Source: Vombatus ursinus (taxonomy: Eukaryota; Chordata; Mammalia; Diprotodontia; Vombatidae). From it: DNA of 64,000 nucleotides. Location of the stretch: positions 4,237,952 through 4,301,951 of the forward strand of contig NW_020954611.1 in the NCBI RefSeq assembly GCF_900497805.2, given 5' to 3'. Of this stretch, positions 22,990-34,990 are shown one piece after another. The notes below the pieces were generated by a model, which saw only the letters and a list, made by a program, of their open reading frames with translations, had not been told where the DNA came from and ran no database searches. Numbering within the stretch: position 1 is the first letter of the stretch; the number at the start of each line of letters is the position of its first letter. The position numbers and the translations under genes are program-made.

Positions 22990-23430
22990 TCAACCCTACA
23001 AGGAACATGAACTTGGAGTCAGAAGACCTGGGTTCAAGTCTCACCTGTGCCACTTTGATTCATAGGAATTAGGAGGAACTTCAGAGATCACCTACTCTAG
23101 TCCTCTCATTTTCAGCTAAAGAGTTGAAGCCCAGAGAGGCTGACTTGCTCACACTGATAGTCATTGTGGTGTAGTGGAAGATGCAAAGGACTTGGGATCA
23201 GTCAAATTCTGGTTCTGCCACTTAGAAGCATTATGACCTTGGGCCTATCTCTTAACCTTTCCAAGCCTCAGTTTCCTCATCTGAAAAGTAGTAACACTTG
23301 AATGACTACCTTATAGGGATAATGTGGGGAGGAATATAGTTTGTAACTTTGGAGCCCACATAAATGTAAACTATCAGATATTATATATAACTCAGGTCTT
23401 CTGACTCCCAATCCAGGGTTCTTTCTATTC
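22990..23430. repeat. Cluster of nested SINEs
   Basis: 22995-23045 is a SINE head ('cttggagtcagaagacctgg'). 23050-23155 and 23385-23430 are the two halves of a reverse L2-tail SINE, and 23160-23385 is a plus-strand MIR that split it ('gtggtgtagtggaag', 'ttaacctttccaagcctcag'). Confidence 0.55.
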
Positions 23431-23857
23431 TGGCATACTCTCAGGATGTCTATACCCTTTGTGTAGAGATTCCCGTAGGGTGGGGTTGTGAAATGTATTT
23501 AGGGACACAGTATTCACTGACCCTGGATCTTCATTACAGCCCCTCCATCTAGTTGTAACCATGATTAGCAGATGGCATCAGCAGAAGGTACACTTGATGC
23601 CTCAAGGATGGAGACACCACAGTCCCTCTCACTTATGCTCTTTTAAAATTTTTCTTAATCTGAATTTAACAAATGCTAAGTAAAGTGGCATTTCCATATA
23701 CATAGTAGGAAAAAATAAGTCATACATGGAACTGAGAATCTCTTACATCCTTCTTGCTTTTCTTTTAAAATGTATAATAAATATAGCATGTAACTCTCAA
23801 AGCTATCTCGCTTGTCTCATTCTGGCCTTTTGTTCTCTTCTGTACATGAAAAAGTCT

Positions 23858-23944
23858 TTTCCTTCCTTCCTTCCTTCCTTCTTTCCTTCTTTCCTTCCTT
23901 CCTTTCCTACCTTCCCTACCTTCCCATCTCTACCTTCCTTCCTG
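23858..23944 (+). repeat. (TTCC)n microsatellite
   Basis: Tetranucleotide TTCC array, imperfect towards the right with TACC variants. Confidence 0.9.
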
Positions 23945-23945
23945 T

Positions 23946-24305
23946 CCTTGGGCAAGTATCTGCCTCACTTTCCCCAACGTTAAAACAAATAGCACTTACC
24001 TCACAGGTTGTTATGAGGATCAAATGAGATAATATTTGTCAAGTGCTTACCACAGTGCCTGGCACATATTAGGCACTTAATAAATGCCTGTCCCCTTCCT
24101 CTACCCCCTTCCCACCAGCACTTTATCCCTGATGCTCTTCTTTCTCCTTGCTTTGTTGGCACACTTCTTCTTTTATTTTGGGCACTCACCTGAGTTTTCT
24201 CCTCTGTAAAATGGAGGTAATAGGCACACTACATACCTCAAAGCTTTATGACAAAGGTGTTTTGTAAATATTTAGGCACCACATCAATGTGATTAATAAT
24301 TAAAA
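23946..24305 (+). repeat. Two MIR SINE fragments
   Basis: 23946-24110: core plus full MIR tail ('gttatgaggatcaaatgaga', 'cagtgcctggcacat'). 24185-24300: a weaker second copy ('cctctgtaaaatggaggtaa'). Confidence 0.65.
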
Positions 24306-24309
24306 TTTC

Positions 24310-24665
24310 AACAATTCAGTAATATTTATTAAATGCCTACTATTAACCAACACACATTTATTGTGAGCTAAGTGGCAGGCACTATGCTCGCTGCTGGGGA
24401 TACAAAGACAAAAAAATGAAACAGTCTATGCACTCAGAAAGCTTACATTCTATCAGAAGAGATAATATGTACACATATAGTATAAATATAGACAGAGTAG
24501 ATGCAAGGTAGTTAAATACAAGAGAGATAAGGAGGGAGGTCACTAGCACTTGGGGTCAGGAAGGGCTCACTGTAGAAAGTAGTACTATGGACAGGGCTGG
24601 GTGTTGGGCATATAAAGATGAATAACAAAAGTCACTCCCCTTATGAAGCTTATATTTTTACTGGA
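24310..24665 (-). mobile_element. L2 3' end carrying parts of a second L2
   Basis: Three reversed L2-end words are present: 'atatttattaaatgcctact', 'acacatttattgtgagctaa', and a later 'ggacagggctgggtgttggg'. At least two L2 copies overlap here. Confidence 0.55.
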
Positions 24666-24939
24666 GAAGTTTACACTATTGGGTCAGATGTGAAAGTGTT
24701 TTGTAAAGTGTTAAGTAGTACACAAATACATTTCAGTACTTGAAGAATCAGGGAAGCAGGTTTACAACTCCACTGGTGCCTTAAGCTGTGGCCAAAACAT
24801 TTATTACTTTGCAGCCAAATTGATGATAAGCCCCTCTCATCTTAGCTAGGCTAGGATCTTCGGATAATACATATACAACCCATCAGTAAACATGTGAAAC
24901 ACTTGGTAGGACCTACTGGGATTTGGGTTCTTACCAAGT

Positions 24940-25193
24940 TGTTATTGTTCAATAGTTTTCAGTTGTGTCCGACTTTTTGTGACCTCATTTGGAGTTTTCT
25001 TGGCAGAGATACTGAAGTGGTTTGCCATTTCCCTCTCCAACTCATTTTACAGATGAGGAAAATGAGGTAATCAGGGTTAAGTGACTTGGCCAGAGTCACA
25101 CAGCTAGTAAGTATCTGAGGCCAGATTTGAACTCAGGAAGATGAGTTTTCTTGACTTAAGGCCCAACGCTCTATCCTCTGTGCCATCTCTCTG
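24940..25193 (-). mobile_element. tRNA-headed SINE with RTE-like tail, reversed
   Basis: From left to right the reversed tail ('ttcagttgtgtccgactttt', 'gtggtttgccatttccc'), body ('agagtcacacagctagtaag') and tRNA head ('atttgaactcagg', 'gctctatcctctgtgccat'). The tail's 'gtgtccgac' is shared with BovB/RTE LINE ends. Confidence 0.85.
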
Positions 25194-25394
25194 AAAAAGT
25201 CCCATGAAGATGGTTGTAGAAACATCTTTGTCTCTTTGAGTGCACAAGGAAACTTGCCTGGCAAGGGTTTGGGTTTGAGGTTAAAGTGAGATTAGCAACA
25301 TGGAGGGTAATGTTTCACTAAGATTACTTGTGGGAAAGAGAGTTAGGAATCAGCTTGATTAGTAGACACCTATTAACAGGGAAGATTTAGGTGT

Positions 25395-25515
25395 TTTATA
25401 CATGTATATACACACGTGTAATACATACACATACTATATATGCATATACAACACTGTATATGTATGTGTCCTTGTGTATATACATGTGTATATGTGTATA
25501 TGTATGTATGTATAT
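25395..25515. repeat. Alternating purine-pyrimidine (TA/TG/CA) tract
   Basis: Imperfect mixture of TATG, TATA, CACA units. Such tracts can adopt non-B structure, but nothing more can be said. Confidence 0.8.
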
Positions 25516-25689
25516 GAATAAAATTACTTCATAGTGAAGAATATCAAGTGCTAGAATGGTTTACTGAGAAAGAAATAGCCTTTGGAAGTCTTTAGAGAGA
25601 AAGGGCAGATTCGGACCTTCTTGACATGGCTCAGATATAATTATTGCCTGGATGTAGAGATATAGGTTAGATGACTTCCATTTGTAAAA

Positions 25690-28140
25690 AATTGTTTTTT
25701 TCAATCATCAAAAGATGTTTTTCTTCTCTCTCACCAATTTAGAAAGACAAACAAAACCCTTATTACAAACATGTACAGTTAAGCAAAACAAATTTCCATA
25801 TTGTCCATGTCCAAAAAAAAGTCTCATTCTGGACTCTGAGTCTTTCTTCTCTTTATCAGGAAGTAGGTATCATATTTCATCATGAGTTCTCTGGAATCAT
25901 GATTGGGCATTTTGTTGATCAGATTGCCTAAGTCTTTCAAAATTTTTTATCTTTAAAATATTGTTGTCATTGTATAAATTGTTCTGGTTCTGCTCCCTTT
26001 GATTTTTGTCAGTTCATGCATATCTTCCAGGTTTCTCTGAAATCATCCCCTTCATCATTTCTTACAGCACAATCATATTCTATCACCTTTATATACCATA
26101 ACTTGTTCAGCCATTACCCAATTGATGGAGGGAATTTTCAGTTTCCAATTCTTTGCCACCACAAAAAGGGGTGCTGTGAATATTTTTGTATGTCTTTGGA
26201 TAAACTTTGCTTTGCTTAGTATGAATCCCTCTCTTAATCTACCTTCCCTCTTACTTCCTCTTCTCCCTTCTTCCCTTTCTCTCCTACTTCCCTGTTTAGT
26301 GAAATGTATTTCTTTACTAACTGTGTGCATGTATGCATGTAATCTTCCCTCTGACCAATTCAGATGAGAGTGAATTTCTAGTGTCACTTCTCCCACCCCT
26401 TCCTCCTTGTTTGCATGGACTTCTGTTTTTCCACCTAATTATGTGAAATTTCCCTAACCTTTTTCCCCTCCTTCCCCCTCCCCACTACTGCCCTGATGAA
26501 TATTATTCTTCCTTTCCCTCCCAGCCTCTCTGTCTAATTAGACTGTCTCTATAACATAGGGTTCAGAAGGGACACATGGATCATCTACCCATATTAGAAT
26601 GTAAACAGTATCCTCATTTAGACCATTATGATTGTTCATTCATGTTTACCTTTTTATGTATCTCTTGACTCCTGTGTTTGTACTTCAAAGTTTCTATGCT
26701 GATCTGCTCTGTTCATCAGGAATGCTTAAAAGGCTTCTCTTTCATTAAAAATCCATTCCCCACCCCTGCAGGATTATACTGAGTTTTGCTGGTTAAGTTA
26801 TTCTTCGTTGTAAATCTATATTTTTTGCTCTCTGAGATATTGTATTTCAAGTGCTCCATTCTTTTAGAGTGGTGCTTGCTAAATTATGTGTGATTCTGGC
26901 TTTGTCTCCTTGGTACATGATTTCTTTCTTTCTGGCTGCTTGCAGTTTTTTCTCTTGACCTGGAAGCTCTGGATTTTGGTTATAGTATTCTTGAACTTTT
27001 CATTTTGATGTTTCTTCCTGCCCCACCCCCCATTCCAGATGAGTGGTAGATCTTATTTCAATTTTTCTTTTCTGGTGGTTCTAAATGATTTGTTCAGTTT
27101 TATGATTTTTTAAAAAAATATGTTTTAAGGCTTTTTTTTTTTTTGGTCAGGGCTTTCAGGTAGGCCAATGAGTCTTATATTATCTCTCTTCAATCTGTTT
27201 TCCAGGTCAGTTGTTTTTGCTCTGAAACTTTGCATTTTTTTCCATTTTTAAGTCTTTTGACTTTGTTTTAGTATTTCTTATCTCTTGGCATCATTAGTTT
27301 TCATGTGGTCAATTCTCATTACTTTGGAAAGGTTCTGTACTTTTTGTACGCAGCTTAATTCCACTTTCTAATTCTTCCATCACTCTCATTTCATTTATAT
27401 AAAAAAAATTAACTTTTTAAAACTCTTGCTTCATCTCTTATAAGAATTCTAGTTGAAATTGTGCCCAAGTTGTATTTTTCTTTGAGGTTTTGCTTATAGA
27501 TGTTTTGGGGCCATTCTGTTCTTCTGGGTTTATGTCTTGAGTGTGTCTATCACCATAATAACTTTTAATGTTGGGCTTATTTCCCCTATCCCCATTATTC
27601 CAGCCTATTTACTGATTTCATACTTTATATTAGGGCTATAATCTGTGATCTATAGGATTAAATATCTGGGCTGGTCCTGCTACTACTTTCTTGGAGTATT
27701 AAATGTTGTGTTATTCCAGGATTTCAGGGACAGCTCAGGCTGAGGACCTGAAAGCTTTCAGTGTACCTAAAGTGCTCTAATTCATGGCAAAATCTGATCA
27801 CTCTTTCTGTGGTCTGAATTGTCCAGTTTCTGACCTGGGTTTGAGCCTGTGTGAACTTTGCCCTGTTTGGAGTTCCAGTAGATTGCTGCCAGACTCAACC
27901 ACTGTCAGCCAACTGGAAAGCTCTCCTGGTTCAGAGTAATAGGTAAACTAGGTTTCTCTTTGATTTCTGTTCGGGTTATTCTTCTACAGGCTTCAGAATA
28001 GGCTGGAAACTGGAACTGAGATCCTGCTCTGATCCTGGGGTTCTGAGCTGGTTAGCTCTATTTTGCTTCTGAACTTGTTCCTGAGTACACAGCCTAAGAC
28101 TCATAACCATGCCTTCCCTGGAATGCCACACCTAGGCACA
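25690..28140 (-). mobile_element. HAL1-like L1 derivative (ORF1 plus 3' UTR, no ORF2)
   Basis: On the minus strand: 5' UTR-like sequence (about 28140-27600), an L1 ORF1 (about 27590-26690), a purine-rich block (complement of 26220-26530), then the L1-type 3' UTR (to about 25690). ORF1 is identified by DLENRLKRDNIRLIGLPE at 27208-27155, the start of the RNA-binding domain, and by a C-terminal PAKLS-ILQG-like motif near 26785. About 3.8 kb of ORF2 is absent with no visible scar, which is the HAL1 design. Several frame breaks; long dead. Confidence 0.6.
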
Positions 28141-28254
28141 GGTTTCCTCCTCAGTGACTCAGAACTTGTAGTGAACGATAGAGCTACCAGTTGATATCTC
28201 TTCCTGTATTCTACACAGGTTTAGACTCTTCTGAGCTGGATCTGGGAGCATATG

Positions 28255-28710
28255 CCATCATTCTTATATTTTAAGCTACCATCCAAAAAACCAAGTCTCA
28301 TTGTTACACTCCTTTCTGAACCAATTATCCTCTTCCCAAATCTACTTTTCTCTTGTGAAGTCTCTGCTTTTGGCAGCAGTGATGAAAAAACTGTTTATGA
28401 GAATAATAATAATAATGATTTATAGAACATAACAATGTTTATATAATGCCTACTATGTGCTAAGCACTTTACAGATATTATCTCATTTGAGCCTAAGGTC
28501 TTCATTCTCTTGTTCAAGACTGCACAGTCTTTAGTTATGCTTTCCAGATTTCTTTTTGGCAGTATCATTTGTGTTCACGTGAATCACCAAATAGAGAGCG
28601 GTTACCTGGTCTGAGGACTGTTGGGAAGCCTACTCTCCGCACTCATCCTCCCCAAGACATTAGAAGTCTGTTGACAGTTTTCTTAGTATTCCCTTATTAG
28701 TTACATATTA
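28255..28710 (-). mobile_element. CR1/L3-like 5' region with a SINE piece inside
   Basis: Co-linear with 200-460 and with 40850-40990. An interruption at about 28398-28482 is a MIR-type/L2-end scrap ('taataataatgatttataga', 'gcctactatgtgctaagcac') absent from the copy at 200-460. Confidence 0.45.
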
Positions 28711-28959
28711 ATCTATTTCGGTGGACCAAAAGGTAGTGAATCCAAAAATCAGAGTAAAGAACGATGTTGGTGGTAATTAGCCTAAGCTAGATTCTATAAA
28801 ACATGGCAAGGCCTAGTTTGGAGTAATGACCTGCCTCTCCTCTAACTTGTGGACAGATCTTCTTATTCCACCATTAAGGGTAGTATATTCGTTTCTTCAG
28901 GGAATTGGTTGGTGGAGGTTGTAGGTGTTGAATATCAGGGGAGGGACCTTGACATTTCC

Positions 28960-29620
28960 TTTTAGCATGAGAGTAAACACACAGATTGGAATACTCATTT
29001 CTGAGGGTTATAAATAACTTTTTGTGTTTTCATTGACAACTAAATACATGGTGATATATCTTGTAAAATAATTAGTTATTTGATTACCTTTGTTTTAGCC
29101 TGAAGTAGAAGACAATTGACAAATATAAATACCTTTGAGACTGATGTGCTGCAGTAAACTAACTTTATTTATTACAAAATGGAATTTTATTAATATGAAT
29201 TGACAATAATTAATTTGCTGATGTTGATATTGCTAATAATTACATGTAATTCATGAAATATTTATGCTAGAACACTCTGGAAATGATGTAAGTTTCTCTA
29301 GTTAGTAATTTTCTGAACATCTCATTAAAGACTTTTTAACTGTGTATATTCTTAGTGTAGTGATTTTGAAACCCATGTAAGTATTCTGCTAAGTTCAAAC
29401 AAAGTTAAATCTAATATTTGGTTTTTTAAAGAATGAAAGTATGGACTGTTTCCTCTTCATAATTCATTTTGTCCTTCTTGTTCACAGTAAAAGATTATAA
29501 TTAGAGATAAGCAAAACTGAATCTAGCTAATGTGATCAGTGAGATGTAGTGTCTCTCAATAGGGAGGCCTGTGGACACAACTCTGTTAATTAAGCTTCAT
29601 TTTGTTGGCTTTTCTTTAAA
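28960..29620. promoter_or_regulatory. Unique stretch rich in TAATTA motifs, candidate conserved element
   Basis: No repeat is recognisable over about 660 bp. Homeodomain core words are packed: 'ataattagttatttgatta' near 29070, 'aataattaatttgc' near 29208, 'taataattacatgtaattc' near 29234, 'gttaattaagc' near 29585. The palindrome aattacatgtaatt also occurs in the unique stretch at 10.6 kb in near form (taattacatgtaat). Inference only. Confidence 0.3.
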
Positions 29621-29834
29621 AACAATACCCTTCTCTCTCTCTCCCCTCTGCCAGTTGCTAATTAGTAACTATACACATAAACAGGAAGAAGGCCATATGT
29701 CTCTAGATCATGTGGATAATGTAGAGATTTTTTAGTTTCTTCCACAACACCCCAAATCTTTTGCTTGGGCTACTTTTATGTAGTACTGTGGGCCTACTCA
29801 GAGAAATAAGTGAATGAGAAAACCTGATTAATTC

Positions 29835-30265
29835 AAATGATTTTTATTAAGTACCTACCATGTACATAGCATTATTCTAATGTCTGGAGTAAATATAAAT
29901 ATTTCTCTTGAGTTTGTTATCCTATAGGAAGACAGAAACATAATTATGGTATGTAGAATATAGTAAATGAATGAGTGATAGTTCAAAGGTGAGAGAGATT
30001 ACTTTCATCCAGAACAGTAAGAAAAATTCTTTCCGATGAAAAGAGTGACCTTTTCAGTAAAGACCTCTAGCATTTCATCATGCTATGGGGGAGAGAGTAT
30101 AGATAACTGAAAGCTGTTGTCCAGCAGGTCCAATCCAATCCATCAAACCCTTGTTAAGTACCTTCTTAAGCAAGGCACTGTGCTAGGTACCGCTGGGTGT
30201 ACAGAAAGAAAATCTATTTCATTCCTTACCTTCAGGACTCGTGCATTCTACTAGGACTGTACATA
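29835..30265 (-). mobile_element. Two L2 3' ends
   Basis: 29840-29945 ('tttattaagtacctaccatg') and 30131-30262 ('cttgttaagtaccttctta', 'aaggcactgtgctaggtacc'). Confidence 0.6.
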
Positions 30266-30957
30266 CAGATTTGGCCATGATCTCTTGTCCAAGGACAAGC
30301 CTAGTCAAGACAAGATAGGTTCACCACCAGAAAGTTGACTATAGGTGATGAATTTGGGTTTTTAATTTTTTTTTTTGGCTGTAGTAATTTAAAAAGACCC
30401 TTTGCTGAGGCACTAGAAAGGTTTGTGATTTGCATCAGTGGAGGAAGGACTCATACTAATGAAGTTGGGGATCTTTAAGGCTGAAGTAGGTAGAGTAACC
30501 AAAAGATTCTGTACACCTGGTCTCAATCTACCCTCGAACAACTACTTGCTAAGTCCTATGATTCTAGCCAGGAAATGACCCCACCTACACAACTGCCCTA
30601 TGGAATTTCAAGTTTTCCTTCTTCGTTTTTCCTAACCTGATCTATCATGTAAGAAAAGTGGAAAATTAAAACCATGCAGTAACCTAAATCTAATTCTAAA
30701 ATATGGTCACAACAGTGTGCTTGTGTGCCATTAATATGTGTGATGTCTCTGTGTACTGTAATAGACTGTGCACTTTGAGAAATAATTTGGATTCATATAG
30801 TGCTTAAAGTAAAAGACTTCAGATTTCTCCCCAATGCAATGATCTATCTTTTCAGTACAAATGTTCATCAGTGATGCTATATGACTGTACCCCTAATCTT
30901 GTGGGGGGGATGAGCAGTCATCTCTTTGGGCTGAGATTATTTTATTCTGAACCATAT

Positions 30958-31900
30958 TTCAGTCAACAGACATTAAGCACTTGCAATGTGCAAAGTACAA
31001 TGCCAAGCATTGGGAGAGCAAAGACAAAAACAAAATAATCCCTGTTCTCAAATAATATGAGGTAATTGTAGGAGGGAGAGAGAAGTAGTAAGTGGGAGGG
31101 GAGGGAGAAGGTAGGTCAGGAATAGCATTATGTAGGAGATGGCTTCTGAGCTTAGCCTTGAGTGAAATAAGGGATTTTTTTTTAAGTAGCGGAGAAGAAA
31201 AGGACTGCATTTGAGACAAGGGAGACAGAAATGGCATGTCAAGTTCCGGAAATATCCAATGGACCATTTTGGATGGAACATATATTGTGTGTATAAGAGA
31301 ATAATGTAAAATGCCTGGAAAATAAATGGAAGCTAGATTGTGTAGAACTTTTCATGCCAGGTTGAGAATTTTGTATTTTATCCTTTAGGCACTAGGGAGC
31401 CACTGAAATTTTTTGAGCAGGGGAGTAATATGGGTGAATGTGTCTCAGCAATAATAATTTGATACCTGTGGGGACGATGGATTGGAGAGAGGAGAGATGG
31501 AAATCAGGAGATCAATTAAGGGTAAGAGGTGATTAGAGCCTGAAATAGGGTGAGTAGAGAGAATAATTTCAAGAGATTCTGTAAAAATAGAATTGACAAG
31601 ACTTGACACCTGATTAAATATGAAGGGTGGGTAATCAAGGAAACTGAGCCATGCTGGAGGGCAGGGAAGATGGTACTGCTCTTAATAGAAAGAGGGAAGC
31701 ATTGTGGAGGCTGGACAGAGATAGAGTTCCATCTTAGACTTGTTGAGGATGAGATGCCAATAAGACATCTAGAATATGTCTAGCAAGCAGCTGGCAGTGT
31801 GGGATTCAGAAGAAAGAAAAATTTAGGAGAAAGACTAGGATGGGTTTATAGATTTGTGAGTCATCTGCAGAGATGAGTTAAAAGAAAGGAAATCCTCAAA
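30958..31900 (-). mobile_element. L2 LINE, 3' end and ORF2 part (0.94 kb)
   Basis: Starts at the left with the reversed 3' end ('cagacattaagcacttgca') and continues through 'ggcactagggagccactga', 'ttttgagcaggggagtaata' and 'gatgagatgccaataagaca', all reversed L2 ORF2/3' UTR words in order. Confidence 0.7.
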
Positions 31901-31969
31901 GTCAATGACTTGCAAGTTATTTCCCCTCCCCCTTTTAACATTCCCCCTGCTATTAATACATAGGGAGCC

Positions 31970-32170
31970 TTGATGCAGTCAGTCTTTCATTCAAAGCAGC
32001 AAAGCATTGCTAAAGAAAGAGAAATTCTGAGAGACCTTGAATATAATTTTGCTACTGGTTGTGGTATAATTCCAGCAGATTTCTGTTCTTTGGAAAGTGA
32101 AAATGATAGGCTCAGTGATAATGGAGATTTCCATAGGTGGTTGAAGATATACACCCATATGCTTAATTAA
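31970..32170 (+). other. Small open frame (66 codons), unrecognised
   Basis: Peptide with KEREILRDLEYNF and SLESENDRLSDNGDF. Acidic, coding-like composition but no family recognised and no splice context seen. Could be a scrap of a processed pseudogene or chance. Confidence 0.12.
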
Positions 32171-32333
32171 TCTGCACTATTTTCTTTCCCTCTTCTTTAC
32201 TCAATTTTTGGACAAAATAACATGGTGAAGAGGAAGGGGAATTTATGCAAATAAATGTAATTTACTATGTGAGTACAAACACTGAAATACTCACTATTCT
32301 CACTTTCTCAATTTTGACTGCATTGTGTCCCAT

Positions 32334-32360
32334 TGTGTGTGTGTGAGTGTGTGTGTGTGT

Positions 32361-32392
<32 letters not shown>
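32334..32392 (+). repeat. (TG)n microsatellite
   Basis: About 28 TG units with two GAG interruptions. The word 'gtcccattg' occurs directly on both sides. Confidence 0.9.
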
Positions 32393-33129
32393 CCCATTGG
32401 ATAGAGTGCCCAAATAGAAGATATTATAGATCCATTAAAGTATTAAGTGTGTTTGTATGTGTATAACACTGTATTCTGATCTGGTAGCTCCAAGTAATAA
32501 GCCATTGTCTTCATAGGCAAGAAGCTTAGGGGGTCATAAATGTAGGGAAGGTATAGGTGTGATCAAAATACTTGCCAAAGAGCCATTATTTTAAATTCTG
32601 TAATAACACCTTAAATGTTTATAGCCACCTGTATGTTACATGTGACAGAGTGTCATTTAAAATTGCTTCCCACAAATTTATTTATGTAGTCCTGTGGACT
32701 GAGGGAAATCTTTATAGTGGCTTAGCTACAGATGTGACAGGGCAGTTCATAGCTTAAATGAGTATATATTCTAAGAAGTATCAGAGAGGGATAGCATTGG
32801 ACAAGGCCAGGAACATGATTCTCTACATTAAACTGAAATGGTAAAAATATAGCAAAGTGTCCAGAGACAGTGAGAGAATTGTGAACATGAGATTCTAACC
32901 ATTCTCATCCGTTTGATGAAGTTCTTCCTCATTTTCCCTTCCCTCCCCACATGGGTGGTAATGACCTTCTGCCCTTGGACCATGCAAAGTATTTTCTCTC
33001 TTGTAGTTATCTTGTCTTATTTGGAACATTATTTGCATATCTCTCAACTCTGGTTTCAGATATGTTAGGGCTTCAGTGTGAACATATTTTATACTGTATA
33101 ATTTCTCTCAATTCCCTATCAACTTTCAT

Positions 33130-34345
33130 TGATTTCTTTTGTTTTTATGTAGCCCACATTTCTCAATGTATTCTTCCCTCCTCTCCCTCCCACAGAGCCA
33201 TCCTCTGTAATAAACAATTCAAAAAGAGAGAAGAAAAAATTCTCAGAACTAACAGCATGTCAAAAAAAAGCTAATATTTTACGTAGTGTTCTATACCCAT
33301 AGTCGCCCAGCTCTACAAAGAAGCTGGGATAGGTGCATTTTCCTGTCTCTTCTTTGGGACCCAATCTCAGTCATCATAATTTTGCAGCATTTGGTTTAAT
33401 TATTGTCCTCTCCATTTACATGGTAGTGGTCATTATGGTTCAGGCAGCGAGGTGCCATAGGCAATAGATTGTTGGGCCTGGAGTCAGAAAGACCTGAGTT
33501 CAAAAATGGCATCAGATACTTACTAGCCATGTGACACTGGACAAGTCACTTAAACTCCTGTTTGCCTTAATCCACTGGAGAAGGAAATGGTAACCCACTC
33601 CAGAATCTTTGTCAAGAAAACCTCACGGACAGTATGGTCCATGGGGTCATGATGAGTCCGACACGGCTGTACAACAAGAAGTTATTGTTTATATTGTTTT
33701 TCGTTTTCTGCTTTCTTCACTTTGCATCAGTTCAGATAAGTTTTCCTGTGCTTCTCTGTATTCATCATATTAATTTTTTCTTGCAGCATAATAATATTCA
33801 GTATTACTTACCACAATTTAGCCATTCCCCAATTAATGAGCATTTACTTTGTTTCCATATCTTTGCTACTTCAAAAAGGACTGTTGTAAATATTTTCACA
33901 TATTTTGGACTTTTCTTTTTGTTGCTGGTCTCCTTGTGGTGTGTACCTACCTGTAGAATCTCTGTTCAGAGGTTATGGGTAGTTTATTCACTCCAGAATG
34001 GTTGGATGAACCAACAATGCATTACTACGCCTGTCTTTCTCAGCTTCTCCAACATTGATTATTCCAATCTTTTGTCATATTTTCCGATTTTTCTAGAAGT
34101 GAGATGAAATCTCAGAGTTGTTTTGATACAAATTTCTCTTATTATTAGTTATTTGGAGTAATCTTTCATATGATTAGTAATTTGTAATTATTCTTTTGAG
34201 AACTGTTTGTTAATATCCTTTGGTTACTTATCTAGTGGAGAATGGTTTTTGGACTTTATATATGTTGCTCTTAATTATCTTTGTATCTTGGATGTCAGAC
34301 TATTATTAGAGATATTTGATACAAAGATTTTTTTCCCTCCTTGAA
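33130..34345 (-). mobile_element. L1-type LINE 3' region, reversed, split by a SINE
   Basis: Reversed L1 3' UTR words in order: 'ccatcctctgtaataaac', 'ttgcatcagttcagataag', 'ccattccccaattaatgag', 'gaatggttggatgaacca', 'agagttgttttgatacaa', 'cctttggttacttatctag'. The SINE at 33441-33681 interrupts it. The 157-codon plus-strand frame here is a by-product of this repeat. Confidence 0.75.
33441..33681 (+). mobile_element. SINE with BovB/RTE-like tail
   Basis: tRNA head ('caggcagcgaggtgcc', 'gacctgagttcaaa'), then 'ggagaaggaaatgg', 'aacccactccag', and 'gtccatggggtcatgatgag', 'tccgacacggctgtacaaca'. The last part is closer to the ruminant-type BovB end than the other copies here. Flanks 'ttatggtt' and 'ttattgtt' may be an eroded target duplication. 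Confidence 0.75.
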
Positions 34346-34990
34346 TTTCAAATTCTGGTCAGTCTCAAATTCTGGTCCATATCTTCAGTAGCCAATGTAT
34401 GAACATGACTCAGGCAAAAGAGAATTATAGAGTAAAACAGTTAATCAGTTCAAAAATTAAAAGTAAGGTAACAGGGAAACACATTCCTGAGCAAGTACAA
34501 TCTCCTTTCCCCTCCTCGATGCTGTGAGAAACAAATGCCAAAAGACTCACGCTCCAGTTTGGGAAGGAGTCAGTTGTGCAGTTGCTGATAGAAATTGCTA
34601 TTGTCTTGGTACCTTTGCTGCTGTGACTTGTTTCTCTGTTCTCAGCAGCTAGTCTTAGCAACGAGCTACTTGAGATCCAAGTTAAAGCCCTTCCTATGCC
34701 ATACACACCTCAGGTCTTTCCATGGGGTCTTGGTCAAGACAATAGGTTTTTTTTTTTCCCCTCTATCTTCCACTGTGCTTAATGTGCTTTCCATGGGCAA
34801 TGAGAAATCTTTGTCACTGCTAGATTTGTTTTGGCACCAGATAATGCCATTTCTCTTTATATGATCTTAGGATGTTGGCCATGCAGAAGAGAGCCTTTTA
34901 AAAATATCTTCCCAGAAATATCACAGCACTCAGAATCCACTCACTCCTTGGCTACATAGCACCTTGAGAATTGATATCCTTTCATTTCCA
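34346..34990. other. Non-genic DNA, nothing recognised
   Basis: No repeat or gene recognised. A T-run at 34747-34757. Confidence 0.4.

Noticed and set aside
23858-23944. CRISPR-like or satellite array
   Set aside because: It is a simple TTCC microsatellite. No spaced direct repeats exist in the window, and the organism is a vertebrate.
26073-26396. Open frames on both strands of 81-107 codons
   Set aside because: They fall in the HAL1-like 3' UTR and its purine/pyrimidine tract.
31970-32170. Small protein gene
   Set aside because: 66 codons, no family, no regulatory or splice context. Listed only as an unrecognised frame.
33634-34107. Open frame of 157 codons on the plus strand
   Set aside because: It lies on the wrong strand of an L1-type 3' UTR and starts in a SINE tail. 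Its hydrophobic peptide comes from the T-rich reversed repeat.
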